NCBI RefSeq assembly: GCF_040744945.1
Contig: NZ_CP160453.1
Span: 2,852,001 to 2,916,000 of the forward strand
Direction of reading: 5' to 3'
DNA from: Saccharothrix sp. HUAS TT1
GTDB taxonomy: Bacteria; Actinomycetota; Actinomycetes; Mycobacteriales; Pseudonocardiaceae
DNA: 64,000 bases
Below the pieces are notes generated by a model. The model saw only the letters and a list, made by a program, of their open reading frames with translations, ran no database searches and had not been told where the DNA came from. The translations under genes and the position numbers were made by a program. This document shows, piece by piece, positions 32,751 to 41,944 of the stretch (the stretch's first letter is position 1; each line of letters starts with the position of its first letter).

Positions 32751-35700
32751 GTGCACCTCAAGAGCCTGACGCTGAAGGGCTTCAAGTCCTTCGCCTCGGC
32801 TACCACGCTGCGCTTCGAGCCGGGCATCACCTGCGTGGTGGGCCCGAACGGCTCCGGCAAGTCCAACGTGCTGGACGCGCTGCGCTGGGTGATGGGCACG
32901 CAGGGCGCGAAGGACCTGCGCGGCGGCAAGATGGAGGACGTCATCTTCGCCGGCACGTCCGGCCGCGCGCCGCTCGGCCGCGCCGAGGTGACGCTGACCA
33001 TCGACAACTCCGACGGCGCGCTGCCGATCGACTACGTCGAGGTGTCGATCACCCGCCGGATGTTCCGCGAGGGCGCGACCGAGTACGAGATCAACGGCAA
33101 CTCGTGCCGGCTGATGGACATCCAGGAGCTGCTGTCGGACTCCGGCATCGGCCGCGAGATGCACGTGATCGTCGGCCAGGGCCAGCTCGCCGCCATCCTG
33201 GAGTCCAAGCCGGAGGAGCGGCGGGCGTTCGTCGAGGAGGCCGCCGGCGTCCTCAAGCACCGCAAGCGCAAGGAGAAGGCGCTGCGGAAGCTGGAGGCGA
33301 TGCAGGCGAACCTGACCCGCCTGACCGACCTCACCGCCGAGCTGCGCCGCCAGCTCAAGCCCCTGGGCAAGCAGGCCGAGATCGCCCGCCGCGCCCAGGT
33401 CGTGCAGTCGGAGCTGCGGGACGCCCGGATGCGGCTGCTGGCCGACGACCTGGTGACGCAGCGCGAGGCGCTGGCCCGCGAGGAGCGGGACGAGGCCGCC
33501 GCCCGCGCCCGCCGGACCGAGGTCGAGAAGTCGCTGCAGCAGGCCCAGTTCCAGCAGAACGAGCTGGAGGACCAGGTCGCGGCCGACACGCCGAAGCTCC
33601 AGCGGGCCCAGGAGACCTGGTACCGGCTGTCGGCGCTGGAGGAGCGGCTGCGCGGCACCGTGCGGCTGGCCGTGGAGCGGGAGCGGCACCTGTCGGCGGC
33701 GGTGGACGCGCCGCGCGGCGGGCGCGACCCGGACGAGCTGGAGGCCGAGGCCGAGCAGACCGCGCTGCTGGAGCAGGAGCTCCAGGAGGGCGTGACGGAG
33801 GCGCGGGTCGGGCTCGCCGAGGCGGTGGAGACGCGCGCCGAGCTGGAGCGGGTGGTGTCCGCGGCGGAGAAGGCGCACCTGGCCGCGGTGCGGGCGATCG
33901 CCGACCGGCGCGAGGGCCTGGCCCGGCTCTCCGGGCAGGTGGAGGCGCTGCGGTCGAAGACGAGCGCGACCGCCGAGGAGATCGAGCGGATGTCCACCGC
34001 GCTGGCCGAGGCGGTCGAGCGGTCGGAGGTCGTGCAGCAGGAGCTGGCCGAGGCCCGCGAGGTCACCGGGACCGAGGACGAGGACGACGTCGGGCTGGAC
34101 GAGCGGCACCGGCTGGCCGTCGAGGCGGACGACGCCGCGCGCCGCCGGGTCGAGGAGCTGGTCAAGGCCGAGCGGACGGCCGAGCGGGACATCGCGTCGT
34201 GGCAGGCGCGGGTGGACGCGCTGTCGCTCGGCCTGACCCGCAAGGACGGCGCGGGCGCGCTGCTGGCGTCCCGGCTGCCGGGGCTGCTCGGCTCGGTCGC
34301 GGCGCTGCTGACCGTGGAGCCGGGCGGCGAGGTGGCGCTGGCGGCGGCGCTCGGGCCGATCGCGGACGCGGTCGCGGTGGCGTCGGGCGCGGACGCGGTG
34401 GCGGCGCTGGAGCTGTTGAAGGAGCAGGACACCGGGCGGGCAGGCGTGCTGGTGGGTGGTGCGCCGGTGAGCGTCGACCGGTCCGGCTGGCCGGCGCTGC
34501 CGCCGGACGCGCGGTGGGCCGTCGACCTGGTGCGGGCGCCCGAACCGCTGCGGCCCGCGCTGCACCGGGCGCTGGACCTGGTCGCGGTGGTGGCGGACCT
34601 GCCGACCGCGCGGGCGCTGGTGGACGCGCACGCGTCGGTCCGGGCGGTGACCCGCGACGGTGATGTGCTCGGCGCGGACTGGGCGGTCGGCGGGTCCGGG
34701 CGCAGCCAGAGCGTCATCGAGGTGCAGGCCGCGGTGGACGAGGCGTCGGAGAAGCTGGCCCTGGCCGAGCGCGCGCTGGAGCGGTCCACGGCGGCCCTTG
34801 AGGGCGCACGGGCCGAGCAGCAGGCACGTCGGGCCGAGGTCACGGCGGTGAAGGACCAGCTCAACGAGGCCAAGGTGCGCCGCGCCCGGTCGTCGGAGCG
34901 GCTGAACCGGCTGGCCGCCGCGGTGCGCTCGGCCGAGGCCGAGGTGGAGCGGGTGCGGGTGCAGCGGGAGAAGGTCGAGGCGGCCCGCGAGGAGAACCTG
35001 CTCAAGCTCGGCGAGCTGGAGGAGCGCCTGCTGGTGGCGCAGGAGCAGCCGCTGGACGACGAGCCGGACACCGCGCACCGCGACGAGCTGGCCGCCGAGC
35101 TGGCCGCCGCCCGGCAGGGCGAGGTGGACGCCCGGCTGGCGCTGCGGACCGCCGAGGAGCGGGCGCGGGCGTTGCAGGGCAAGGCGGACGGGCTGCGCCG
35201 GGCGGCGCGGGCCGAGCGGGAGGCGCGGGAACGAGCCCAGCGCGCCCACGCGGCCCGTGCTCGCGGCGCGGTCGTGGCGAAGGCCGTGGTGCGCGGCGGC
35301 GAGGTCGCGCTGGAGCGGATCGCCGGCTCGCTGGCCCGCGCGGCCCGGGAGCGGGACGCGGCGCAGGAGCGCAGGACGCAGCGCGAGGCGTTCCTGGCGC
35401 AGGTGCGCAGCCTGGTCCGGGAGATGTCGGTCGAGCTGGAGAAGCTGACCGACGCCGTGCACCGCGACGAGGTGCTGCGGGCCGAGCAGCGGATGCGCAT
35501 CGAGCAGCTGGAGACCAAGGTCGCCGACGAGTTCGGCATCGGCCTGGAGGACCTGGTCGCCGAGTACGGCCCGGACGTGTTCATCCCGCCGTCGCAGCAG
35601 GAGGTCGCCGAGTACGAGGCGGCCAAGGAGCGCGGCGAGGCGGTGACCGCGCCCCAGCCGATCCCGTACGACCGGGACACCCAGGCGCGGCGGGCCAAGC

Positions 35701-36416
35701 GGGCCGAGCGGGACCTGTCCCTGCTGGGCAAGGTCAACCCGCTGGCGCTGGAGGAGTTCGCGGCGCTGGAGGAGCGGTACAAGTTCCTGTCCAACCAGCT
35801 GGAGGACATCAAGGCGACCCGGCGCGACCTGCTGACCGTGGTGAAGGAGGTCGACGACAAGATCCTGGAGGTCTTCACGTCGGCCTACGAGGACGTGGCG
35901 CGCGAGTTCGAGGTCGTGTTCAAGGTCCTGTTCCCCGGCGGCGACGGTCGGCTGGTGCTGACCGAGCCGGGCGACATGCTGACCACCGGCATCGAGCTGG
36001 AGGCCAGGCCGCCCGGCAAGAAGGTCAAGCGCCTGTCGCTGCTGTCCGGCGGCGAGAAGTCGCTGGCGGCGGTGGCGATGCTGGTCGCCATCTTCCGCGC
36101 CCGCCCCTCGCCGTTCTACGTGATGGACGAGGTCGAGGCGGCGCTGGACGACACCAACCTGCACCGGCTGATCGGGCTGTTCGAGCAGCTGCGGGAGCGG
36201 TCGCAGCTGCTGATCATCACCCACCAGAAGCCGACGATGGAGATCGCCGACGCGCTGTACGGCGTGTCGATGCGCGGTGACGGCATCAGCCAGGTGATCT
36301 CGCAGCGCCTGCGCGGCGAGGACAAGCCGAAGCGCGGCAGGGCCAAGGCCGAACCCGTCCCCGCCGCCGAACCCGCCCCGGAAGCCGCGGCGACCCCGCC
36401 CGCCGGACCCGCCTGA
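32751..36416 (+). CDS. smc: Chromosome segregation ATPase SMC
   Basis: A 1221-residue SMC protein that organises and segregates chromosomes. Walker A is VGPNGSGKSNVLDALRW (residues 30-46); two long coiled coils flank a hinge (about residues 500-660). The C-terminal head has the ABC signature LSLLSGGEKSLAAVAML and Walker B PFYVMDEVEAALDD. A Pro/Ala tail of about 35 residues closes the protein. The usual scpAB partners are not in the window. The gene is intact, and ftsY, normally next, is displaced by about 6.8 kb. Confidence 0.97.
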   Translation: MHLKSLTLKGFKSFASATTLRFEPGITCVVGPNGSGKSNVLDALRWVMGTQGAKDLRGGKMEDVIFAGTSGRAPLGRAEVTLTIDNSDGALPIDYVEVSITRRMFREGATEYEINGNSCRLMDIQELLSDSGIGREMHVIVGQGQLAAILESKPEERRAFVEEAAGVLKHRKRKEKALRKLEAMQANLTRLTDLTAELRRQLKPLGKQAEIARRAQVVQSELRDARMRLLADDLVTQREALAREERDEAAARARRTEVEKSLQQAQFQQNELEDQVAADTPKLQRAQETWYRLSALEERLRGTVRLAVERERHLSAAVDAPRGGRDPDELEAEAEQTALLEQELQEGVTEARVGLAEAVETRAELERVVSAAEKAHLAAVRAIADRREGLARLSGQVEALRSKTSATAEEIERMSTALAEAVERSEVVQQELAEAREVTGTEDEDDVGLDERHRLAVEADDAARRRVEELVKAERTAERDIASWQARVDALSLGLTRKDGAGALLASRLPGLLGSVAALLTVEPGGEVALAAALGPIADAVAVASGADAVAALELLKEQDTGRAGVLVGGAPVSVDRSGWPALPPDARWAVDLVRAPEPLRPALHRALDLVAVVADLPTARALVDAHASVRAVTRDGDVLGADWAVGGSGRSQSVIEVQAAVDEASEKLALAERALERSTAALEGARAEQQARRAEVTAVKDQLNEAKVRRARSSERLNRLAAAVRSAEAEVERVRVQREKVEAAREENLLKLGELEERLLVAQEQPLDDEPDTAHRDELAAELAAARQGEVDARLALRTAEERARALQGKADGLRRAARAEREARERAQRAHAARARGAVVAKAVVRGGEVALERIAGSLARAARERDAAQERRTQREAFLAQVRSLVREMSVELEKLTDAVHRDEVLRAEQRMRIEQLETKVADEFGIGLEDLVAEYGPDVFIPPSQQEVAEYEAAKERGEAVTAPQPIPYDRDTQARRAKRAERDLSLLGKVNPLALEEFAALEERYKFLSNQLEDIKATRRDLLTVVKEVDDKILEVFTSAYEDVAREFEVVFKVLFPGGDGRLVLTEPGDMLTTGIELEARPPGKKVKRLSLLSGGEKSLAAVAMLVAIFRARPSPFYVMDEVEAALDDTNLHRLIGLFEQLRERSQLLIITHQKPTMEIADALYGVSMRGDGISQVISQRLRGEDKPKRGRAKAEPVPAAEPAPEAAATPPAGPA

Positions 36417-36431
36417 CCGACGGACCGATCC

Positions 36432-36992
36432 GTGGACGACTTCGAGGACCGGCTGCGCGCGCGGGTCGAGCGGGTGCGGTTCGAGCGGAGTCGGGGGCGG
36501 CGGTTCGCGGCGGACGTGGTGGCGCGGCTGGGGGAGCACCGGGAGGTGTGGCGGGAGCAGGCCCGGGCGTTCGCGCGGGTGGCCGCGGGCATCGGGATGG
36601 GCGGCACGCGCATCTCCGCCGAGCACCGGACGAGGAAGCGGTTCGGCGTGGCGTGGACGACGGTGCTGGAGCACGACGTGCTGTTCGTCGAGGGCGGGGT
36701 CGCGGTGACCACCGCCGGCGACCTCGTGGAGGTCGAGGCGGGCAGGCCGCTGCCGGTCGCGGGCTTCCTGGACGAGGGCGACTTCACCTACGACGCGCTG
36801 CCCGCCTGCGTGTACCGGGACTCGGAGCAGCCGCACGTCGAGGACGTCGTCGGCATCCGGCGCGGCCCGCGCGGGCTCGCCTGCTGCGTCACGGCGGCAG
36901 GCGAGCTGGTGGTCGTCTGCGACGGCGGTGAGGGCCGGGCGCTCCTGACCCTCGAACGGCGGCTGGCCGAGGCCCTGGCGAAGTGGGCCTAG
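36432..36992 (+). CDS. Hypothetical protein downstream of smc
   Basis: A 186-residue protein of unknown function. The N-terminal half is a basic, probably helical region (DRLRARVERVRFERSRGRR). The C-terminal half is beta-rich with a pair of cysteines (GLACCVTAAGELVVVCDGG). There is no signal peptide or membrane segment. It begins 15 bp after smc at a GTG and has typical high-GC third positions. Confidence 0.65.
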   Translation: MDDFEDRLRARVERVRFERSRGRRFAADVVARLGEHREVWREQARAFARVAAGIGMGGTRISAEHRTRKRFGVAWTTVLEHDVLFVEGGVAVTTAGDLVEVEAGRPLPVAGFLDEGDFTYDALPACVYRDSEQPHVEDVVGIRRGPRGLACCVTAAGELVVVCDGGEGRALLTLERRLAEALAKWA

Positions 36993-36996
36993 CCGG

Positions 36997-37695
36997 TCAG
37001 CGCTCGTCCAGGCGCTTGGCCTCCTCGGGCGTCGGCGCGACACCGCCGAGGTGGGCGGGCTGCCACCACTGGCCCTCGCCCGACTCCGGGTAGCGGGCCT
37101 GGGCGTCGTCCAGCAGCTCCTGCATCCGCTCGCGCAGCGCGGCGTCCGACGTCGGCTCCACCGGCTCGCCGATGATGATCGTGACCGGCACGTGCCGCTG
37201 GGTCAGCGACTTCGGCCTGCCCTTGGTCCACAGCCGCTGCGTGCCCCACACGGCGGTCGGCAGCAGGGGCACGCCGGCCTCCGCCGCCAACCGCACGGCG
37301 CCGCTCTTCACGTCCTTGACCGTGAACGAGCGGCTGATGGTGGCCTCCGGGAAGATCCCGACGACCTCGCCGGACCGCAGCGCGTCCAACGCCTGCTGGT
37401 AGGACGCCTGGCCGGCGGCCCGGTCCACCGGGATGTGGTGCATCCCGCGCATCAGCGGGCCGGACACGCGGTGCTCGAACACCTCGTGCTTGGCCATGAA
37501 CCGGACCAGCCGGCGCGCGGGCTGCGCGCCGTACCCGGCGAAGATGAAGTCGAGGTAGGAGACGTGGTTCGAGGCCAGCACGGCCCCGCCGGTGGTCGGC
37601 ACGTGCTCCGCGCCCTCCACGGTGATCCGCGTGTCGAGCACGCGGAACATCAGCTTGGCCGCGGCGATCACCGGCGGGTACACGCGATCTGGCAT
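36997..37695 (-). CDS. 1-acyl-glycerol-3-phosphate acyltransferase family
   Basis: A 232-residue PlsC-type acyltransferase. The catalytic NHVSYLD (HX4D) motif is near residue 43, and the substrate motif FPEATIS near residue 115. It would acylate lysophosphatidic acid or a similar acceptor in membrane lipid synthesis. The protein is predicted to be soluble or peripheral, with one hydrophobic N-terminal stretch. It is convergent with the preceding gene, with 4 bp between the stops. Confidence 0.85.
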   Translation of the reverse strand: MPDRVYPPVIAAAKLMFRVLDTRITVEGAEHVPTTGGAVLASNHVSYLDFIFAGYGAQPARRLVRFMAKHEVFEHRVSGPLMRGMHHIPVDRAAGQASYQQALDALRSGEVVGIFPEATISRSFTVKDVKSGAVRLAAEAGVPLLPTAVWGTQRLWTKGRPKSLTQRHVPVTIIIGEPVEPTSDAALRERMQELLDDAQARYPESGEGQWWQPAHLGGVAPTPEEAKRLDER

Positions 37696-37709
37696 GACCT
37701 CAGCGTACG

Positions 37710-38063
37710 TTACTCACCGGTAGTGCGATCGTGCTCGCGCACCACTTTCGGAACGCCCGCCAGGTCTTCCTCATTGCACAGCAACTTCAGGGCGTAGTAC
37801 GGCGAACCCTTGGTGTCGTCGTAGTCCAGGTGGACCGCGATCACGTCGACCGCTTCACCGAGCCAGTCCTGCGTCTGCCGCAGCCAGGAGGCCGCGCGCT
37901 CCAACGCGCTGGGCAGGTCGTCGTCACGGAACTCGACCGGCCGGTAGGGGACCTCCTGCACCTGGTCCCGCTGGTTGGCAGGCATCGGTAGGTCTACCGC
38001 CACCCCGCTGTCGTTGAGTTCGAGTTGGATCGTTTCCTCGCTCACCTCCCCAGGGTTCCCCAA
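37710..38063 (-). CDS. Hypothetical acidic protein
   Basis: A protein of up to 117 residues, rich in Asp and Glu, that I do not recognise. A helical stretch (LPSALERAASWLRQTQDWLGEAVDVIAVHLDYDD) precedes a conserved-looking beta region ending in KLLCNEEDLAGVPKVV. The start is uncertain: TTG at 38063 lacks a ribosome site, while GTG at 38045 (MSEETIQLEL) overlaps a GGGGAGG. It lies 14 bp upstream of the acyltransferase gene in the same direction. Confidence 0.6.
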   Translation of the reverse strand: MGNPGEVSEETIQLELNDSGVAVDLPMPANQRDQVQEVPYRPVEFRDDDLPSALERAASWLRQTQDWLGEAVDVIAVHLDYDDTKGSPYYALKLLCNEEDLAGVPKVVREHDRTTGE

Positions 38064-38107
38064 CGCGAAACGCGCGGCAATAGATGTCGGTCACGGACAC
38101 GCCGACT

Positions 38108-39292
38108 TCACGGCCGGCGCAGCGGCCCGACCAGGACCGGCAGCTCGGCCAGACCGCTGACGAGAACCCGTCGCCAGGGCAGCTCCTCGACCGGCCGCAC
38201 GGCCCGCAAGCTGGGAAAACGCCGCAGCAACACCCACAGCGCCTCCTGCAGCTCGATCCGCGCCAGCTGCGCGCCGAGGCAGAAGTGCGGACCCGCGCCG
38301 AGCGCCAGGTGCTGGTTGGGGGTGCGGGTGAGGTCCAGCGCGTCCGGCTCCGGGAACGCGCGCGGGTCGCGGTTGGCCGAGCCGATGGACGCCATCACGC
38401 CCTCGCCCGCCCGGATCAGCACGCCCGCGACCTCGACGTCCTCCACCGCGACCCGCAGCTGCCCGACGTCGCTGAGCCTGGTGAACCTCATCAGCTCCTC
38501 GACCGCGCCCGGCACCAGCGCCGGCTCGGCCGCGAGCCGTTCCCACCGCGACCGCTCGCGCAGCAGGGTGGCGACGAACGTGGTGAGCTGGTTCGCCGAC
38601 GTCTCGTGCCCCGCGACCAGCAGGTTCAGCGCGAACGCGACCAGCTCGTCGTGGGTGAGCCCGGTCGCGCACAGCTCGTCCAGCAGGTCGTCGGACCCCG
38701 GCTCCCGCCGCTTCGCCGCGACCAGCCCGCCCATGTACTCCCGCAGGCTCGCCATCGCCGCCTCGACCTGGGGCTGCTCGGACATCTCCATGCTGTACGC
38801 GAGCTCGACCCACTCCCGGAACCGCTCGCGGTCCCCGTACGGGACGCCGAGCAGCGTGCAGATCACCTGGACCGGCAGCGGCAGCGCGTACACCTGCCGC
38901 AGGTCGGAGCCGTCCACCAGGCCGTCGGCCAGCTCCTCGCACAGCTCGCGCACCCACGGCCGGGTCTGCTCCATCCGCCGGTGCGAGAACGCGCCGGAGA
39001 CGAGCTTGCGCAGCCGGGTGTGCTCGGGCGGGTCGGTGGTCGGCAGGGTGCCCGCCAGCGGCCGGGACACGCCGACCCGCGGCGCGCCCGCCGCCACCAC
39101 GCCCGCCCGGGAGAACCGGGGGTCGGCCAGCACCAGCTTCACGTCGTCGTACCTGGTCACCAGCCACACCCGGGCGCCGGCGAGGGTGCGGACCCTGACC
39201 ACCGGCTCCTCCTCGCGCAACCGCGCCCAGGTGGGCGACGGGTCGAAGGCGAAGGCGTCGGCGAAGGGGATGTCGAGGACGTCGTCCGTCAT
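38108..39292 (-). CDS. Cytochrome P450
   Basis: A 394-residue bacterial class I P450. The I-helix oxygen motif is LLVAGHETSANQ, the K-helix ExxR is in EELMRF, and the haem loop is HLALGAGPHFCLGAQLAR with the Cys ligand. The usual Phe at the start of the haem motif (FGxGxHxCxG) is Leu here. The start at 39292 gives MTDDVLDIPFADAFAFDP; the open frame upstream is not P450-like. No ferredoxin or biosynthetic cluster is next to it, so the substrate is unknown. Confidence 0.9.
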   Translation of the reverse strand: MTDDVLDIPFADAFAFDPSPTWARLREEEPVVRVRTLAGARVWLVTRYDDVKLVLADPRFSRAGVVAAGAPRVGVSRPLAGTLPTTDPPEHTRLRKLVSGAFSHRRMEQTRPWVRELCEELADGLVDGSDLRQVYALPLPVQVICTLLGVPYGDRERFREWVELAYSMEMSEQPQVEAAMASLREYMGGLVAAKRREPGSDDLLDELCATGLTHDELVAFALNLLVAGHETSANQLTTFVATLLRERSRWERLAAEPALVPGAVEELMRFTRLSDVGQLRVAVEDVEVAGVLIRAGEGVMASIGSANRDPRAFPEPDALDLTRTPNQHLALGAGPHFCLGAQLARIELQEALWVLLRRFPSLRAVRPVEELPWRRVLVSGLAELPVLVGPLRRP

Positions 39293-39428
39293 GACCCCGA
39301 CGCTAGGAGGCCGGGGGAGCGCGGTGCCAGCGCCATCCGGTGCGCTTCGGCGACCTGCGTCACGTCCCGCCCGCCCGGCGCCGAAAACTCCCTCGCGTTC
39401 GTCCGACTCGCGGGTGACCATTCCAGAC

Positions 39429-40364
39429 ATGTACGACATCCGTCCCGCTGACCAGGACGACCTGGACGCCGTGCTCGCGCTGGTCCTGCGGTTGCAGGCC
39501 GACGACGCGCACCACATCGGCTACCTCGGCGAGGCGCTGGGCGACATCGCCGCGGAGCTGGCCGAGTTCGAGCCCGACTGGGCCTCGTGCACGGTGATCG
39601 CCACCGACGACTCCGGCTGGATCCGCGGCGCGCTCAGCGTCGAGGTCGACACCGAGGCCGGCCGGGCCTACCTGCACGGACCGTTCGTCGACGTGCCGGT
39701 CAACCACCCGGCGGGCAGCCGGATCTGGGACCAGACCGCCGACGCCCTCTACGCCGCCGCCGCGCCGCTGCTCGACGGCGTGGCCGACCGCGAACTGCTC
39801 GGCCACACCGGGCACCGGCGGCTGGCCGCGTTCGCCGAGCGGCACCGCTTCGCCGCCGCCCGGCCGTGCGGCATCCACGTCCTCGACGGCGACGGCCTGC
39901 GCGGCCTGCTGCTGCGCGAGGCGAGCTGCCCGCGCACCGGACCGGCCCGCGAGATGCGGGTGCTGCCGACCGACCGGGCCGTGCACGAGGCGGTGGCCGT
40001 GCTGCACGAGCGGTGCTTCCCCAAGACCCACCTGTCCGGGCGCGAGCTGGTGGACGGCGGCCGGCCGCACACCGTCGTGGTCGCGATGGACGGCGACCGG
40101 GTCCTCGGCTACGCCTCCGGCAAGGCCGAGCCGAGCGAGTTCTACCTGGACTTCGTGGCCGTGGAGCCGGACGTGCGGGGGCAGGGCGTCGGCGCGGCGC
40201 TGGTCACCGAGCTGGTCTGGAAGCTGGCCGAGAAGTCGGGCGCCCGACCCCAGGCCGCCGCCGCGGTGCTGGCGGGCAACCGCTCCTCGCGCCGGCTGTT
40301 CGACCGGCTCGGTTTCCGCCTGCACCTCGAACTCGTCGCCTACCGCGCCAACGACGCCGCTTGA
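39429..40364 (+). CDS. Double-GNAT acetyltransferase
   Basis: A 311-residue protein with two GNAT-like halves. The C-terminal one is complete, with the acetyl-CoA loop LDFVAVEPDVRGQGVGAALV and LAGNRSSRRLFDRLGF. The N-terminal half (YDIRPADQDDLDAVLALV) is degenerate. This arrangement recalls mycothiol-synthase-type tandem GNATs, but the substrate is unknown. It is divergent from the P450 gene with a 136-bp gap. Confidence 0.78.
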   Translation: MYDIRPADQDDLDAVLALVLRLQADDAHHIGYLGEALGDIAAELAEFEPDWASCTVIATDDSGWIRGALSVEVDTEAGRAYLHGPFVDVPVNHPAGSRIWDQTADALYAAAAPLLDGVADRELLGHTGHRRLAAFAERHRFAAARPCGIHVLDGDGLRGLLLREASCPRTGPAREMRVLPTDRAVHEAVAVLHERCFPKTHLSGRELVDGGRPHTVVVAMDGDRVLGYASGKAEPSEFYLDFVAVEPDVRGQGVGAALVTELVWKLAEKSGARPQAAAAVLAGNRSSRRLFDRLGFRLHLELVAYRANDAA

Positions 40365-40372
40365 CCCCCGCC

Positions 40373-41944
40373 CTACGCCACCTTCGCCGACACCACGTCG
40401 CCCCGCGCGTCCGGCGGCTGGTAACCCTTGTGCCGCAACGACATCAGCCCGCCCACGAGCAACGTCACCAGCACGCCGAGCACCGTGTACCACGGGTAGG
40501 CGAGCGACACGACCTTCTGGGCCGGCGCGGCCGGCGCGAAGTCGATCGCCAGGCGCGCGTCCGGGCCGACGAACTTCACGCCCAGGATCACGAACGCCAT
40601 CACCGCCACCGTCACCGCGAACGCCACCACCGCGTCCAGCTCCCTGGCCTTGCGGAACACCAACCCGAGCAGGAACGCGCCGAGCAGCGCGCCGTAGGTG
40701 AACCCGGCGATCGACAGGCCCTGCTCGACGATCGGGTTGCCGCGGCGGGTGAGCGTGGCGAACAGCCCGGCGCACACGATCAGCAACCCGGCCCACACCA
40801 CGGTCCAGATCCGGCCGTGCTTGAACACCTCGGCCTCGGTCATCGGCCGCCGCACCACCCGCTGCACCACGTCGGTCACGGTGGAGGAGGCCAGCGCGCC
40901 GAGCGACGACGACAGCGCCGCCGCCAGGATGCCCGCGATCACGAACCCGGACAGCCCCGACGGCATGTCGTTGACGATGAAGTTCGCGAACAGCTCGTCG
41001 TTGTTGTTCAGCCCGAGGTCCTTGACCGGGTTGGCCGCCTTGTAGAACGCCCACAGCATCACGCCGATGAACAGGAACAGCGCGAACTGGAGGAACACCA
41101 CGACACCGCTGGCGATCAGCGCCTTCTGCGCCGCGCGCACGTCCTTGGTCGCCATCAGCCGCTGCACGATGAGCTGGTCCGCGCCGTGCGACGCCATGGA
41201 CAGCACCGCGCCGCCGACGAACGCGGTCACTATCGCGTAGGGCGAGGTGAACGGGCTGGCGTCGAGGTCGAAGACCTGGAACTTGCCCGCCTCGGCGGCG
41301 CTGGAGAACCACCCGTCGGGCAGCTTCCCGTTCAGCACCAGGATGACCGCGAACGCGCCGACGACGTACCAGAGCATCTGGATGGCGTCGACCCACACCA
41401 CGGCCCGCACGCCGCCGAGGAAGCTGTAGACGACCATCGCGATGCCCAGCACCGCCACGATCGCCCAGTACGACGCGTCCACGCCGTACGCGACCAGCAC
41501 GACCTTGATCGGGATGGCGGTGGCGAACAGCCGCAGGCCGTCCGCCAGCAGCCGGGTGACGAGGAACGTCACCGACGCCGTGCTCCGGATGTTGCGCCCG
41601 AACCGCTTGCCGAGGAAGCCGTACGCGGTGATCAGCTCGCCCGCGACGTACTTCGGCAGCAGCACGAACGACACCACGATCCGGCCGATCAGGTAGCCGA
41701 TGGCCAGCGAGAGGAACGTCATGGTGCCCAGGTAGGCGACCGTCGGCACGCTCAGCACGGTCAGCGTGGACGTCTCGGCCGACACGACCGACACGCACAC
41801 CACCCACCAGGAGATGCGGCGCTCGCTGACGAAGTAGTCGGTGGCGGAGCGCTGGCGCCCGGCGATCCACACGCCCAGCAGGGGCATGCCCACCAGGAAC
41901 AGCACGATGATGCCGACATCAAGTGCGCGCACGGTCTCCTCCAT
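40373..41944 (-). CDS. Sodium:solute symporter (SSS family)
   Basis: A 523-residue integral membrane transporter with about 13 hydrophobic segments. The start DVGIIVLFLVGMPLLGVWIAG and the motif SVVSAETSTLTVLSVPTVAY match the SSS family. It overlaps the upstream anhydro-MurNAc kinase gene by 26 bp, so the transported solute may be a cell-wall sugar such as anhydro-MurNAc. That substrate is inference from the gene pair. Confidence 0.85.
   Translation of the reverse strand: MEETVRALDVGIIVLFLVGMPLLGVWIAGRQRSATDYFVSERRISWWVVCVSVVSAETSTLTVLSVPTVAYLGTMTFLSLAIGYLIGRIVVSFVLLPKYVAGELITAYGFLGKRFGRNIRSTASVTFLVTRLLADGLRLFATAIPIKVVLVAYGVDASYWAIVAVLGIAMVVYSFLGGVRAVVWVDAIQMLWYVVGAFAVILVLNGKLPDGWFSSAAEAGKFQVFDLDASPFTSPYAIVTAFVGGAVLSMASHGADQLIVQRLMATKDVRAAQKALIASGVVVFLQFALFLFIGVMLWAFYKAANPVKDLGLNNNDELFANFIVNDMPSGLSGFVIAGILAAALSSSLGALASSTVTDVVQRVVRRPMTEAEVFKHGRIWTVVWAGLLIVCAGLFATLTRRGNPIVEQGLSIAGFTYGALLGAFLLGLVFRKARELDAVVAFAVTVAVMAFVILGVKFVGPDARLAIDFAPAAPAQKVVSLAYPWYTVLGVLVTLLVGGLMSLRHKGYQPPDARGDVVSAKVA

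Noticed and set aside
32406..37043. A 1545-codon open frame antisense to smc
   Set aside because: It lacks any family motif, has the Arg/Gln/Leu/His bias of an antisense shadow of a high-GC gene, and lies entirely over intact smc.
38025..39428. N-terminal extension of the double-GNAT gene through the P450 region
   Set aside because: The extension is antisense to an intact P450 and has no family features; the GNAT homology starts at 39429.
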